Below are positions 36,248 through 45,326 of a DNA stretch of 64,000 nucleotides, one piece after another. The DNA is from Qipengyuania citrea. GTDB taxonomy: Bacteria > Pseudomonadota > Alphaproteobacteria > Sphingomonadales > Sphingomonadaceae. Within the stretch, counting starts at the first letter, position 1, and each line of letters starts with the position of its first letter. The notes beneath the pieces are model-generated. The model was given only the letters and a program-made list of their open reading frames with translations, searched no databases and was not told where the DNA came from. The stretch lies in assembly GCF_024171405.1 (NCBI RefSeq), contig NZ_JALJZT010000002.1, forward strand, positions 124,001-188,000, read 5' to 3'. Both the position numbers and the translations under genes were made by a program.

Positions 36248-36628
36248 ATGGCCAACCGCCCGATGGCGCCGCACCTGCAAATCTGGAAATGGGGTCCGCA
36301 TATGGCGGTCTCGATCCTCCACCGCGTGACCGGCGACGGCATGGCGCTGGTCGGTCTCGGCGTGCTGCTGTGGTGGCTGGGCGCAATGGCCGCGGGACCC
36401 GAGGCCTATGGCCAGTTCGAAACCCTGATGGGTTCGCCGCTGGGCATGGTCGTGCTGGTCGGGCTGAGCTGGGCGTTCTTCAGCCACATGATGAGCGGCC
36501 TGCGCCACTTCGTGCTCGATCTCGGGGCCGGCTACGAACTCGACACCAACAAGACCTGGTCGGTCCTCGCACCGCTGTTCGGCATCCTTCTCACTGCGGG
36601 CTTCTGGGCCCTCATCCTGCTTCGCTAA
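36248..36628 (+). CDS. sdhC: Succinate dehydrogenase cytochrome b556 subunit
   Basis: 126 residues with three membrane helices. RPMAPHLQIWKWGPHMAVSI then LHRVTGDGMA is the SdhC signature around the quinone site, and SHMMSGLRHFVLDLG carries the heme-ligand His. It anchors complex II and binds heme b. Of two close ATGs, 36248 is chosen because GGAAG precedes it by 6 bases. First gene of sdhCDA. Confidence 0.95.
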   Translation: MANRPMAPHLQIWKWGPHMAVSILHRVTGDGMALVGLGVLLWWLGAMAAGPEAYGQFETLMGSPLGMVVLVGLSWAFFSHMMSGLRHFVLDLGAGYELDTNKTWSVLAPLFGILLTAGFWALILLR

Positions 36629-36640
36629 AGGGCAATACCC

Positions 36641-37027
36641 ATGGGTAACGGAACCTCCATCGGACGCGTGCGCGGGCTCGGCTCGGCGCATGAAGGCGCG
36701 CATCACTGGCTGCTGCAGCGCTTCACCGCGATCGGCAATCTGGTGCTGATGCTGTTTCTCGCGGTCAGCCTCGCGCTGCTGCCCGACTATTCCTACGGCA
36801 CGGTCGCCGGCTGGGCCTCGCAGACGGTGCCCGCTACCGCGCTGGCGCTGCTCATCGTCTCGGTCTTCTGGCATGCCCGCCTCGGCCTGCAGGTGCTGAT
36901 CGAGGATTATGTCCATACTCCCGGAAACAAGTTCGCCTGTATCGCTGCGCTCAACCTGGCGGCGATCGGCGGCGGTGTCTTCGGTCTCGTTTCGATTGCG
37001 CGCATCGCGCTTGGAGGAATTTCCTGA
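36641..37027 (+). CDS. sdhD: Succinate dehydrogenase hydrophobic membrane anchor subunit
   Basis: 128 residues, three membrane helices. The [20 protein letters not shown] start and [15 protein letters not shown] (heme-ligand His and quinone-site Asp/Tyr) identify SdhD. It follows sdhC by 12 bases and its stop overlaps the sdhA start as TGATG. Confidence 0.93.
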   Translation: MGNGTSIGRVRGLGSAHEGAHHWLLQRFTAIGNLVLMLFLAVSLALLPDYSYGTVAGWASQTVPATALALLIVSVFWHARLGLQVLIEDYVHTPGNKFACIAALNLAAIGGGVFGLVSIARIALGGIS

Positions 37028-38970
37028 TGACTAGTGGTGCGAACAATGGCGCGCCGCCGCACGGTGGGCGCGACGATACCAATACGGGCAATGTGGACAG
37101 TTCCAACCAATCTCCGACAACCGCTCCGGCAACGCCCGGATCCGCCCCTGGAACGAAACGGCAGGGCGGCGCCGCCGCCTATCCGATCGTCGAGCATACC
37201 TATGACGTAATCGTCGTCGGCGCCGGCGGTTCGGGCCTGCGCGCCACGATGGGCGCCGCCGAAAGCGGCCTCAAGACCGCCAACATCACCAAGGTTTTCC
37301 CGACCCGTTCGCACACCGTCGCGGCGCAGGGCGGTATCGCCGCCAGTCTCGGCAACAACACGCCCGACCACTGGCAGTGGCATATGTACGATACGGTCAA
37401 GGGCTCCGACTGGCTCGGCGACCAGGACGCGATCGAATATCTGGTGCGCGAAGCACCGCAGGCGGTTTACGAGCTGGAGCACGCCGGCGTGCCCTTCAGC
37501 CGCAATGACGACGGCACGATCTACCAGCGCCCGTTCGGCGGGCATATGCAGAACATGGGCGAAGGCCCGCCGGTGCAGCGCACCTGCGCCGCGGCCGACC
37601 GGACCGGTCACGCCATGCTCCACGCGCTCTACCAGCAGAGCCTGAAGTACGACGCGGACTTCTTCATCGAATATTTCGCGCTCGACCTGATCATGAAGGA
37701 CGGCGTCTGCGTCGGCGTCATGGCCATGTGCCTCGATGACGGTACGATCCACCGCTTCCGCGCAAAGGCGGTGGTGCTGGCGACCGGCGGCTATGGCCGC
37801 TGCTATTACACCGCGACCAGCGCGCATACCTGCACCGGCGATGGCGGCGGCATGGTGCTGCGCGCCGGACTGCCGCTGCAGGACATGGAATTCGTCCAGT
37901 TCCACCCCACCGGCATCTACGGCGCGGGCGTGCTCATCACCGAGGGCGCACGCGGCGAGGGCGGCTACCTCACCAATTCCGAGGGCGAGCGGTTCATGGA
38001 ACGCTATGCGCCGAGCGCGAAGGACCTCGCCAGCCGCGACGTCGTCAGCCGCTCGATGGCGCTTGAAATGCGCGAAGGCCGCGGCGTGGGCCCCGAAAAG
38101 GACCACATCTACCTCCATCTCGACCACATCGATCCGACCGTGCTCGGCCAGCGCCTGCCGGGGATCACCGAGAGCGGCAAGATCTTCGCCGGGGTCGACC
38201 TGACCCGCGAACCGCTGCCCGTCACTCCGACGGTGCATTACAACATGGGCGGCATCCCCTGTAACTATCACGGCGAAGTGATGGCGGGCGACAAGAACGA
38301 TCCCGAAAAGATCGTCCCCGGCCTGTTCGCGGTGGGCGAAGCCGCCTGCGTTTCGGTCCACGGCGCCAACCGCCTCGGTTCGAACTCGCTGATCGACCTC
38401 GTGGTGTTCGGCCGCGCGACCGGCCACCGCCTCAAGGAACTGATCAAGCCGGGCACCAGCCATGACGAGCTGCCCGCCGACAGCGCCGACCTGTCGCTCA
38501 CCCGGCTCGACCATTTCCGCTATGCCGATGGCGGCACGCCGACGGCGGAGCTGCGCGCGGACATGCAGAAGACCATGACCCGCCATGCCGCGGTGTTCCG
38601 CGACAGCAAGCTGATGGCCGAGGGCGTGGAAAACCTGAAGCAGATCAACAAGCGGATGGAGGACGTGAAGGTCTTCGACCGCTCGCTGATCTGGAACAGC
38701 GATTTGATCGAGACGCTCGAGCTCGACAATCTCATGGCGCAGGCCAATGTCACCATGGCTTCGGCGGAAAACCGCAAGGAAAGCCGCGGCGCGCATGCGC
38801 ATGAGGATTTCCCCGACCGCAACGACGCCGAATGGATGAAGCACACCATCGCCTGGTTCGACGGCTGGGGCGGCAATGGCGGCGGCGTGAAGATCGATTA
38901 CCGCCCGGTCCACGAATACACGCTGACCGACGACGCGAAGTACATCGAGCCGAAGAAGCGGGTTTACTGA
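37027..38970 (+). CDS. sdhA: Succinate dehydrogenase flavoprotein subunit with long N-terminal extension
   Basis: 647 residues. FAD site [13 protein letters not shown] (61-73), the flavin-linking [10 protein letters not shown], substrate segment [23 protein letters not shown], and [14 protein letters not shown] are all canonical. The usual SdhA starts close to [14 protein letters not shown]; here about 48 extra residues rich in Gly, Asn, Pro and Thr come first, read from the ATG that overlaps the sdhD stop. An internal start is possible but none has an obvious SD. It oxidises succinate in the TCA cycle. The iron-sulfur gene sdhB, normally next, is not in the window. Confidence 0.95.
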   Translation: MTSGANNGAPPHGGRDDTNTGNVDSSNQSPTTAPATPGSAPGTKRQGGAAAYPIVEHTYDVIVVGAGGSGLRATMGAAESGLKTANITKVFPTRSHTVAAQGGIAASLGNNTPDHWQWHMYDTVKGSDWLGDQDAIEYLVREAPQAVYELEHAGVPFSRNDDGTIYQRPFGGHMQNMGEGPPVQRTCAAADRTGHAMLHALYQQSLKYDADFFIEYFALDLIMKDGVCVGVMAMCLDDGTIHRFRAKAVVLATGGYGRCYYTATSAHTCTGDGGGMVLRAGLPLQDMEFVQFHPTGIYGAGVLITEGARGEGGYLTNSEGERFMERYAPSAKDLASRDVVSRSMALEMREGRGVGPEKDHIYLHLDHIDPTVLGQRLPGITESGKIFAGVDLTREPLPVTPTVHYNMGGIPCNYHGEVMAGDKNDPEKIVPGLFAVGEAACVSVHGANRLGSNSLIDLVVFGRATGHRLKELIKPGTSHDELPADSADLSLTRLDHFRYADGGTPTAELRADMQKTMTRHAAVFRDSKLMAEGVENLKQINKRMEDVKVFDRSLIWNSDLIETLELDNLMAQANVTMASAENRKESRGAHAHEDFPDRNDAEWMKHTIAWFDGWGGNGGGVKIDYRPVHEYTLTDDAKYIEPKKRVY

Positions 38971-39031
38971 TGCGGGCGGGGCGCCCGCCGGTTTACGGCC
39001 GGCGCCCGAGGCGTTCCCGACAGGGCCTGCG

Positions 39032-39322
39032 CTAGAGACTGTCGTCCGCATCCATGCGATTGTGCAGGATGCGGACGATGTCGATCGCCGTCTCGCCGAC
39101 CCGGTAGAAGATCAGGTGCTCGCCGCTGGAGAGCTTGCGGAAGGCGCCAAGTCGGCTTTCATAGGCTGGGTGCATGAGTGGAAAGCGTGACAGGCCCTCT
39201 ATGTCGTGGCGCAGGTCCGAGACGTAGCGGCGCGCCTGATCTTTGCCCCAGCGCGCCTTGGTATAGACGGCGATGTCGTCGAGATCGGCTTGCGCGGGCG
39301 ATAGGAGGCGAACCTCATACAT
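39032..39322 (-). CDS. parE: ParE/RelE-family toxin
   Basis: 96 residues. MYEVRLLSPAQADLDDIAVY opens the ParE fold; the basic C-terminal part (ESRLGAFRKLSSGEHLIFYR, then IVRILHNRMD) is typical. ParE toxins poison gyrase; RelE relatives cut mRNA. The ATG at 39322 (or 39328, two codons earlier) lies within the last codons of the antitoxin gene, an 8-base overlap that ensures joint translation. The sdhA gene ends 61 bases beyond it on the other strand. Confidence 0.88.
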   Translation of the reverse strand: MYEVRLLSPAQADLDDIAVYTKARWGKDQARRYVSDLRHDIEGLSRFPLMHPAYESRLGAFRKLSSGEHLIFYRVGETAIDIVRILHNRMDADDSL

Positions 39323-39566
39323 CGTCATCGGGCCCGAAATGGCGCTCCATGAAACTGTCCCAATCGAACGGGCGGGCGGGGCCGCTGTCGAGTCCTTCCT
39401 TGAGCGCGCGGTCGAGCGCTTCGCGCTTCGCATCCTTCGCAATGTAATGCCGCATGGCTTCGCGCACGACCTCGCTCGTGGTCGCGAATTCACCGCTTTC
39501 CACCTTCTTGCGCGCGAAATCGGTGTAGGGTTTGCCGAGGGCGATCGAAGTGTTCTTGCTGACCAT
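39315..39566 (-). CDS. parD: ParD-family antitoxin
   Basis: 83 residues. A ribbon-helix-helix start (MVSKNTSIALGKPYTDFARK, then VESGEFATTSEVVREAMRHY) binds DNA and autoregulates; the acidic C-terminus (PFDWDSFMERHFGPDDDV) wraps the toxin. The start at 39566 fits the family; a longer upstream frame is antisense to the M20 peptidase gene. No operator palindrome stood out upstream. Confidence 0.88.
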   Translation of the reverse strand: MVSKNTSIALGKPYTDFARKKVESGEFATTSEVVREAMRHYIAKDAKREALDRALKEGLDSGPARPFDWDSFMERHFGPDDDV

Positions 39567-39642
39567 GCGTCTCAGGATACCAAAAATTGGTATTCGCGGC
39601 AATCGCGTTGACTTTGTCCGTCCGGCTTGGCCAAGTCCGGCG

Positions 39643-40944
39643 ATGCGTTTCGTTCTTCCCGCGCTGGTCTTCGCCGCCGCATTCGCCAGCCCTCTCGCCG
39701 CGCAGCTCACTGCGCCCGAACAGGCCATTGTCGCTACCGTCGAGGAAGGGTTCGAGCGCGATGTCGCGCTGCTCGAGGAAATCACGCTCATCAATTCGGG
39801 TTCGCACAACCATGCGGGCGTGAAGGCGGTTGCCGACATGCTGGCGCCCAAGTTCGCGGCGCTCGGCTTTGACGTCGAATGGATCGACCAGTCGGCTCAG
39901 GGGCGCGCAGGCCACCTGTTTGCGCGGCACGAAGGCGCACCGGGCACCACGAAGATGCTGCTGATCGGCCATCTCGATACGGTGTTCGAACCCGATTCCC
40001 CGTTCACCGGCTTCGTCCGCGAGGGCGACAGCGCCGCCGGCCCCGGCGTGGTCGACGACAAGGGCGGCATCGTGGTGATGCTCGCCGCGCTGCGCGCAAT
40101 GCAGGCGGCAGGTACGCTGGAAGGCGCGAATATCGTCGTCGCGCTGACCGGCGACGAGGAAGATGCGGGCGAACCGCTGGAAGCCGCGCGCCGCGACCTG
40201 GTCGACGCGGGTAAATGGGCCGATGTCGCGCTGGGTTATGAAGGGCTGTCGGTGCTGGACGGCAAGGACGCGGGCGTGATCGCGCGGCGCTCGTCGGGCA
40301 GCTGGACGCTGACCACGCACGCGGGCAGCGGGCACAGCTCGGGCATCTTCTCCGACCATGCGGGCTATGGCGCAATCTACGAAATGGCGCGCATCCTCGA
40401 TGCCTTCCGGCGCGAATTGCCCGAGGAAAACCTCACCTACAACGTGGGCTTCATGGCGGGCGGAACCCCCGCCGAGCTGGGCGAGGACGGCCTTTCCGCC
40501 ACCACCAGCGGCAAGACCAACATCATCCCCTCGCAGGCGGTGGCGCGCGGCGATCTGCGCGCGCTGACCCCGGAACAGAACGAGGCGACCGCCGAGCGGA
40601 TGCGCGCCATCGTCGCGCAGCACCTGCCGGGCACCGAGGCGACCATCGCGATCGAGTTCCGCTATCCGCCGATGGCGCCGACCGCGGGCAATGCCGCGCT
40701 GCTCGACCGGCTCAATGCGATCAATGCCGATCTCGGGCGCGAGGCGATGCAGCCCTATCCCCCGTCGCGGCGCGGGGCGGCCGATATCAGCTTCGTCGCG
40801 CCCTATGTTGATGGCCTGGCGGGGATGGGGCCGGCGGGCAGCGGGAGCCATGCCGAGGGCGAGACGATCGACTTGCGCTCGATCGTGCGGCAGGCGCAGC
40901 GCTCGGCCATCCTGATGAGCCGACTGGCGCGCGAAACCCGCTGA
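39643..40944 (+). CDS. Secreted M20 family metallopeptidase
   Basis: 433 residues. Signal peptide MRFVLPALVFAAAFASPLAA. Two-zinc site residues: GHLDTVFEPDSPF, GPGVVDDKGG, TGDEEDAGEP (catalytic Glu) and late GSGSHAEGE. The dimerisation domain lies between about 205 and 320. This resembles glutamate carboxypeptidase / CPG2-like members that remove C-terminal Glu from peptides or folate; exact substrate unknown. ATG 39643 is chosen as the start of the signal peptide. Divergent from parDE. Confidence 0.88.
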   Translation: MRFVLPALVFAAAFASPLAAQLTAPEQAIVATVEEGFERDVALLEEITLINSGSHNHAGVKAVADMLAPKFAALGFDVEWIDQSAQGRAGHLFARHEGAPGTTKMLLIGHLDTVFEPDSPFTGFVREGDSAAGPGVVDDKGGIVVMLAALRAMQAAGTLEGANIVVALTGDEEDAGEPLEAARRDLVDAGKWADVALGYEGLSVLDGKDAGVIARRSSGSWTLTTHAGSGHSSGIFSDHAGYGAIYEMARILDAFRRELPEENLTYNVGFMAGGTPAELGEDGLSATTSGKTNIIPSQAVARGDLRALTPEQNEATAERMRAIVAQHLPGTEATIAIEFRYPPMAPTAGNAALLDRLNAINADLGREAMQPYPPSRRGAADISFVAPYVDGLAGMGPAGSGSHAEGETIDLRSIVRQAQRSAILMSRLARETR

Positions 40945-41052
40945 TATTCGCACTGCGCCCGGCCGGGCCGGGCACCTGCCTGCGCCAGCCGCTGGTCTTG
41001 CCGCGCGGCATTGGGTAGGTTCGCCGGTGCAGGGGGCATTGGGGGGCAATCG

Positions 41053-42321
41053 ATGCTGGGGCGTTTCGAAGATCCGGATACTGAACGCGCCTATGTCGAG
41101 GGCGAGCGGCTGGCGCGCATTCCCGGTACCCGCTTCCTTGCCGGGATCGGCATTGTTACGCTGCTTTCCTATATCGGGTTCAATCCGCTGCATTTCCCGC
41201 GCGAGGGAGTGATCGCCTACAATCTCGCGGCGGGCATCTTCATCGCCGCGCTGGTCGGGATCATCGCGCTCACCTTTACGTGGTTCTATGTCGAGCGGGG
41301 ATGGGTCGACATGCTCATCTTCACCGCGCTGGGCGTGGCGATGATCATGCTGATCGACGCGCTGGGCGACCAAGCCGCGATCACCGGCATTTCGCGTTTC
41401 GGCATGGCGATCATAAACCTCGGCATCTTGATGGTTTTCGCCAGCGTCGGCTTCGTCGCGACCACCCGCTATTACCTCGCCTGGGCCGGGGTCGTGCTGG
41501 TGATCTATCTCGCCTTCCTGGTGCAGGCCGACCGGGGGATCGTGAACAAGGTCTATACCTTCACCAATTTCACCACCTTCTTCACCTTCGCCACCTTCGT
41601 GAACTGGGACATCGACCGCCGCGCGCGCAAGACCTTCGCCGCAGGGCAGGCGCTCGAACTCGAACGCCGCAAGACCGAGGAACTGCTCTTCAACGTGCTC
41701 CCGCCCGAAGTCGCTGCGCGGCTGCGCGAAGGGCAGGCGGTGGCCGATTCTTTCTCCGACGTATCGGTGATCTTCATCGATATCGTCGGCTTCTCCAAGC
41801 TAGCGCGCAGGCTGTCGCCCGGCATGCTGGTCAAGGTACTCAACGAAGTCTTCTCGATCGCCGACGAGTGCGCCGACCGCACCGGAGTAGAGAAGGTCAA
41901 GACCATCGGCGATGCCTATCTGGCGGTTTCGGGCGGGCAGGCCTCGGGCGATCGCGGCGCGGGCGAGGCGATCGCTTTTGCCTGCGACATCATCCGCAGC
42001 ATCCGCGCCTTCGCGCAGGAAACCGACCTCGACGTCCAGGTCCGCGTCGGCATCCACACCGGCCCGGTGGTCGGCGGCGTGGTTGGCAGCCGCCGCTATG
42101 CCTATGACTACTGGGGCGACACGATGAATGTCGCCAGCCGGGTCGAAGGTATTGCCGAACCCGGCGGTATCGCGGTGAGCGAATCCACCTATCTCTCGGC
42201 GCGGACCGCGATGCCCTTCTCGGGCGCGGAACTGCACACGCTGAAAGGGGTGGGGGAGGTCAAGATTTTCCGCATCGACCGGGCCAGCGTATGCGGCGAT
42301 GCCGGGGGGCCAACCGCCTAG
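41053..42321 (+). CDS. Membrane class III adenylate/guanylate cyclase
   Basis: 422 residues. Six hydrophobic helices (about 28-195) are followed by a short linker (LELERRKTEELLFNVLPPEV, the coupling helix typical of class III cyclases) and the catalytic domain (about 225-400): VIFIDIVGFSKL with two metal Asp, KTIGDAYLAVSG, VRVGIHTGPVVGGVVG, and YDYWGDTMNVASR with the transition-state Asn/Arg. GGGGGG precedes the ATG. Residues fit adenylate cyclase more than guanylate cyclase (KxIGD, D-x-W), by inference. No cAMP receptor is nearby. Confidence 0.9.
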   Translation: MLGRFEDPDTERAYVEGERLARIPGTRFLAGIGIVTLLSYIGFNPLHFPREGVIAYNLAAGIFIAALVGIIALTFTWFYVERGWVDMLIFTALGVAMIMLIDALGDQAAITGISRFGMAIINLGILMVFASVGFVATTRYYLAWAGVVLVIYLAFLVQADRGIVNKVYTFTNFTTFFTFATFVNWDIDRRARKTFAAGQALELERRKTEELLFNVLPPEVAARLREGQAVADSFSDVSVIFIDIVGFSKLARRLSPGMLVKVLNEVFSIADECADRTGVEKVKTIGDAYLAVSGGQASGDRGAGEAIAFACDIIRSIRAFAQETDLDVQVRVGIHTGPVVGGVVGSRRYAYDYWGDTMNVASRVEGIAEPGGIAVSESTYLSARTAMPFSGAELHTLKGVGEVKIFRIDRASVCGDAGGPTA

Positions 42322-42336
42322 CTGCCGGGTATCCGG

Positions 42337-42987
42337 TCAGTCCGTGCCGGTCGGCGCATCCACCCGGCGCATATCGATGATTTCGACCGGATCGGCCAGC
42401 AATTGCCCCTTCATCCAGCCTTCGCCCTTGTCGGGATCGGGCGGGAGCGCGTGGATCGCATGGACCACGTCCATCCCGTCGACCACATGGCCGAACACCG
42501 CGAAGCCCGCCTGCAGGCTCGGATCGGACGAGGCCGGGGTCGCATCGAGCCCGGTCTGGTCCTTGATCATGATCGAGAAATCGCCCGTCGCGCTGCCCGG
42601 ATCGTAACGCGCCATCGACAGCGCGCCATCGGTATGGCTGAGGCCGGTCTGGGTCGTCGGTTCATGCGCGATCGGGTCGAGCACGCGGTCGGGGTGCATC
42701 TGCGTGCCGCCCTGCAGCAACCCGTTGGGCGATTCGCCCCAGTCGAGATGCATCGCGCGGTAGAAAGTGGTGCCGTCGAACCGGTCCTCGTCGACATAGC
42801 GCAGGAAATTACCTGCGGTCACCGGTGCGCGCTCGATCTCGATTTCCACCGTGATATCGCCCATGGCGGTTTCGATCACGACCAGCTGGGTGGCGTAGAT
42901 CTCCGCCTCGGGCAGCGAGTCGTCCTGCGCGGCGATCGGCGTGGCGAAAAGGGTGAGCGGGGCCAGCGCGGCCAGAATCCGTGTCAT
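42337..42987 (-). CDS. Secreted cyclophilin-type peptidyl-prolyl isomerase
   Basis: 216 residues with signal peptide MTRILAALAPLTLFATPIAA. The cyclophilin fold shows IETAMGDITVEIEIERAPVT, FYRAMHLDWGE and FAVFGHVVDGMDVVHAI. It would help fold periplasmic proteins. The usual active-site FHRVI reads FYRAM and the QGG is kept (LLQGGTQ), so activity may be reduced. ATG 42987 begins the signal peptide. Divergent from the BlaI-like regulator gene with a candidate operator between. Confidence 0.88.
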   Translation of the reverse strand: MTRILAALAPLTLFATPIAAQDDSLPEAEIYATQLVVIETAMGDITVEIEIERAPVTAGNFLRYVDEDRFDGTTFYRAMHLDWGESPNGLLQGGTQMHPDRVLDPIAHEPTTQTGLSHTDGALSMARYDPGSATGDFSIMIKDQTGLDATPASSDPSLQAGFAVFGHVVDGMDVVHAIHALPPDPDKGEGWMKGQLLADPVEIIDMRRVDAPTGTD

Positions 42988-43056
42988 TGATCCAGAGTGA
43001 TATGTCGTTGGTCGAGAAGCAAGGACCTTTCCCGCGCATTCATCCACGCTTCAGGT

Positions 43057-43089
43057 TTACATTCGTAGTCGCTGTGGCTACAGACGTAA
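43057..43089. promoter_or_regulatory. Candidate BlaI-type operator
   Basis: An imperfect dyad with arms TTACATTCGTAG and CTACAGACGTAA about a centre at 43073, between the divergent isomerase gene and the blaI-like gene. BlaI/MecI repressors bind TACA/TGTA-type dyads, so this may serve autoregulation. No experimental basis. Confidence 0.4.
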
Positions 43090-43134
43090 TCGAAGAATTA
43101 CGCGTGACGATCAGACGACGATCAGGAGGTGGGA

Positions 43135-43524
43135 ATGAGCAAGCGCAAGGACGCCCCGGGCGAGCGGATCAGCGAAGCCGAGCACGCCGTCATGGAAGTG
43201 CTGTGGGACCGCAACCCGATCTCCGCCGCCGAAGTGTGCGAGGCGATCTGCGCCCGGCGCGACTGGTCGATCCCGACCGTCAAGACGCTGCTCAGCCGTC
43301 TCGTCCAGAAGCAGGTGGTCAGCACCGAGCCCCAGGGTCGCAAATTCCTGTATCGCCCGCTGATCGAGCGGTCCGACTATGTCGGTGGTGAAAGCCGCCG
43401 CCTGGTCGACCGGCTGTTCGGCGGCCGCGCCGCCCCGCTTTTCGCCCAACTGGCCGAGAGCGAGGCGCTCACCGACGACGACCTCGTCGAAATCGAAGCG
43501 CTCTTGAGGGAGATGCGCAAATGA
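43135..43524 (+). CDS. BlaI/MecI/CopY-family transcriptional repressor
   Basis: 129 residues. ISEAEHAVMEVLWDRNPISA, then VCEAICARRDWSIPTVKTLL, is the winged-helix domain; GRKFLYRPLIERSDY leads to the dimerisation helices. Such repressors are cleaved through a partner M56 sensor peptidase, encoded here immediately after with an ATGA overlap. AGGAGG 6 bases before ATG 43135 sets the start. The genes it controls beyond its own operon are unknown. Confidence 0.92.
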   Translation: MSKRKDAPGERISEAEHAVMEVLWDRNPISAAEVCEAICARRDWSIPTVKTLLSRLVQKQVVSTEPQGRKFLYRPLIERSDYVGGESRRLVDRLFGGRAAPLFAQLAESEALTDDDLVEIEALLREMRK

Positions 43525-45254
43525 CCGAGCTAATCCGCGAATATTGGAGCCTGTTCCTGCTCGATACGCTGGTATGGACCGGCGCACTCATCGGCGTCGC
43601 GCTGCTGCTGCGCCGCCCGGTGGCCAAATATCTCGGCGCGGGCGCGGCCTATGCGCTGTGGTTCCTGCCGCTTATCCGGATGCTGTTCCCGCCGGTGACA
43701 CTGCCTGCATGGATGCGTCCCGACCTTTCGGGTGGTGGCGACGCCGGCAGCGAGGTGATTGCCGCCGATCTGGCGTTTGCGCCGAGTGCCGAGAGTGGGT
43801 TTTCCTACAGCGAATTCGTCTCCCCCGCCGCGACTGCGCCGCTCGACACTCCGATCGACCTGCTCACACCGGTGGTGATCGTCTGGCTGGTCGGCGCGGC
43901 AATCTTCATGGGCCGCCGGTTCTGGCTGTATGGCGAACTGCGCCGCGAATTGCTCGAGGATGCGCGCCCCGTCGGCGAGGTCGGCCCGATCCGGCTGATC
44001 GAGACCACTGCAATCTCGGGTCCGATGGCCTTCGGGGTGTTCGACAAGGTTGTGGCATTGCCCGATGGCTTCATGGCCAGCCGCGAGCGCCAAGTGCGCG
44101 ATCTCGCGATTGCGCATGAGCTTGCCCATCACCGCGGCCACGACATCCTCGTCAATGTGCTGGTCCAGCCGCTGTTCGCGATCCACTGGTTCAACCCGCT
44201 GGGCTGGATGGGCTGGTCCGCCATGCGCCGCGACCAGGAAGCCGCCTGCGATGCGCGCGTGGTGGCCAGCCGCAGCCGCGAAGAACGCGCCGCCTATGCC
44301 GCGATCATCGCCGATTTCGCCCGCCGTCCGCAGATCGCGCCGCGGCCCGCGCTGGCGGCGCCGATGGCCTGTCCCGTGCTCGGCGACAAGTCGATCATCC
44401 ATCGGCTGCGCAGCCTGCCGATGACCGACCATTCGCGCCGCCGCCGCTTTGCCGTACGCGGCGCGGTGGCCGCCGCCGTGTTCGCGCTGCCGATGACCGC
44501 CAGCATCGGGTATGCCGAAGGGATTGCCGCCCACGTGCCGGAAGAGCCCTTTGCGCTGCAAACGCCCGTCGCGCCGCTGTCGCCGCTCGCGCCGGAAGCG
44601 CCGGATGCCCCGCAAGCGCCCGAACCGCCCAGCGACCGCGAATTCGTCGCCGCGATGGAGCGCACGATCGAGCGTGAGTTTGACCGCGCCGAGCGCGATA
44701 TCGAGCGCGCCGAACGCGAGCTCGAACGGGCACGCGAATCGATGGCACGTGTCGAGCGCGACCCGGCGCGCCATGCCCGCTGGGACGGCCGCAACTGGGA
44801 CCAGATGAGCGACAAGGAAAAGCGCGCCTTCAAGAAGGAAATGGCGCAATTGCGCGAGGACCTGGCGGATGGCGGCAAGGTGCAGCGCGAACTGCAGCAG
44901 ATCGAAGCGCGGCAGGTCGACCGGGCGGAAAGCCGACGCGAGGTCCAGCTTGCCCTGGCCGAAGCGCATGCCGAAGTGGCACAGGTCCGCGCCGAGGCAG
45001 TGGCGGAAAAGGCCATCGCCAGCGCGCCGAAAGTGGTGATGAAATGCCTCGACAAGGACCGCGCGGTCACCACCAAGGTCGATGCCAAGGGCCGCACCAC
45101 CATGTATGTGTGCGAAAGCTATGGCGATACGGTGGCGCTGAAGGCGCTCAAGCACACGCGCGAGTCGCTCGCAGCGGATCGGAACTGGTCCGATGAGATG
45201 CGTGCCGAGATCCTCGCGGATATCGACGCGGAGATCGAGCGGCTGTCGCGCTGA
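43521..45254 (+). CDS. M56-family (BlaR1-like) membrane sensor peptidase with coiled-coil tail
   Basis: 577 residues. Four membrane helices surround the zinc peptidase: IAHELAHHRGHD with HExxH at 199-203, and FNPLGWMGWSAMRRDQEAACD. A further membrane span (about 312-335, AVRGAVAAAVFALPMTASIG) precedes a Pro-rich linker and a long charged coiled coil (about 370-500) rich in Arg and Glu, then a small domain with two Cys (VMKCLDKD, MYVCESYG). The penicillin-binding domain of true BlaR1 is absent, so it senses something else. It likely cleaves or inactivates the BlaI-like partner. Confidence 0.9.
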   Translation: MTELIREYWSLFLLDTLVWTGALIGVALLLRRPVAKYLGAGAAYALWFLPLIRMLFPPVTLPAWMRPDLSGGGDAGSEVIAADLAFAPSAESGFSYSEFVSPAATAPLDTPIDLLTPVVIVWLVGAAIFMGRRFWLYGELRRELLEDARPVGEVGPIRLIETTAISGPMAFGVFDKVVALPDGFMASRERQVRDLAIAHELAHHRGHDILVNVLVQPLFAIHWFNPLGWMGWSAMRRDQEAACDARVVASRSREERAAYAAIIADFARRPQIAPRPALAAPMACPVLGDKSIIHRLRSLPMTDHSRRRRFAVRGAVAAAVFALPMTASIGYAEGIAAHVPEEPFALQTPVAPLSPLAPEAPDAPQAPEPPSDREFVAAMERTIEREFDRAERDIERAERELERARESMARVERDPARHARWDGRNWDQMSDKEKRAFKKEMAQLREDLADGGKVQRELQQIEARQVDRAESRREVQLALAEAHAEVAQVRAEAVAEKAIASAPKVVMKCLDKDRAVTTKVDAKGRTTMYVCESYGDTVALKALKHTRESLAADRNWSDEMRAEILADIDAEIERLSR

Positions 45255-45282
45255 GCCCCTGCAGCGCTAGCCTAACGGACGC

Positions 45283-45306
45283 GGGCGACGGGAGCGCGCC
45301 CTTTTT
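45283..45306 (+). terminator. Terminator of the BlaI/M56 operon
   Basis: GGGCG (45283-45287) pairs with CGCCC (45297-45301), followed by five T. Just beyond is a perfect 16-base palindrome, CGCGCCCGCGGGCGCG (45307-45322), which may end the convergent gene. Confidence 0.5.
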
Positions 45307-45326
45307 CGCGCCCGCGGGCGCGCCGA

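Noticed and set aside
36907-39051. 714-codon open frame opposite sdhA and sdhD
   Set aside because: It mirrors the codon structure of sdhA, has no SD or family features, and is composed of His/Ala/Arg-rich shadow sequence typical of antisense frames in high-GC DNA.
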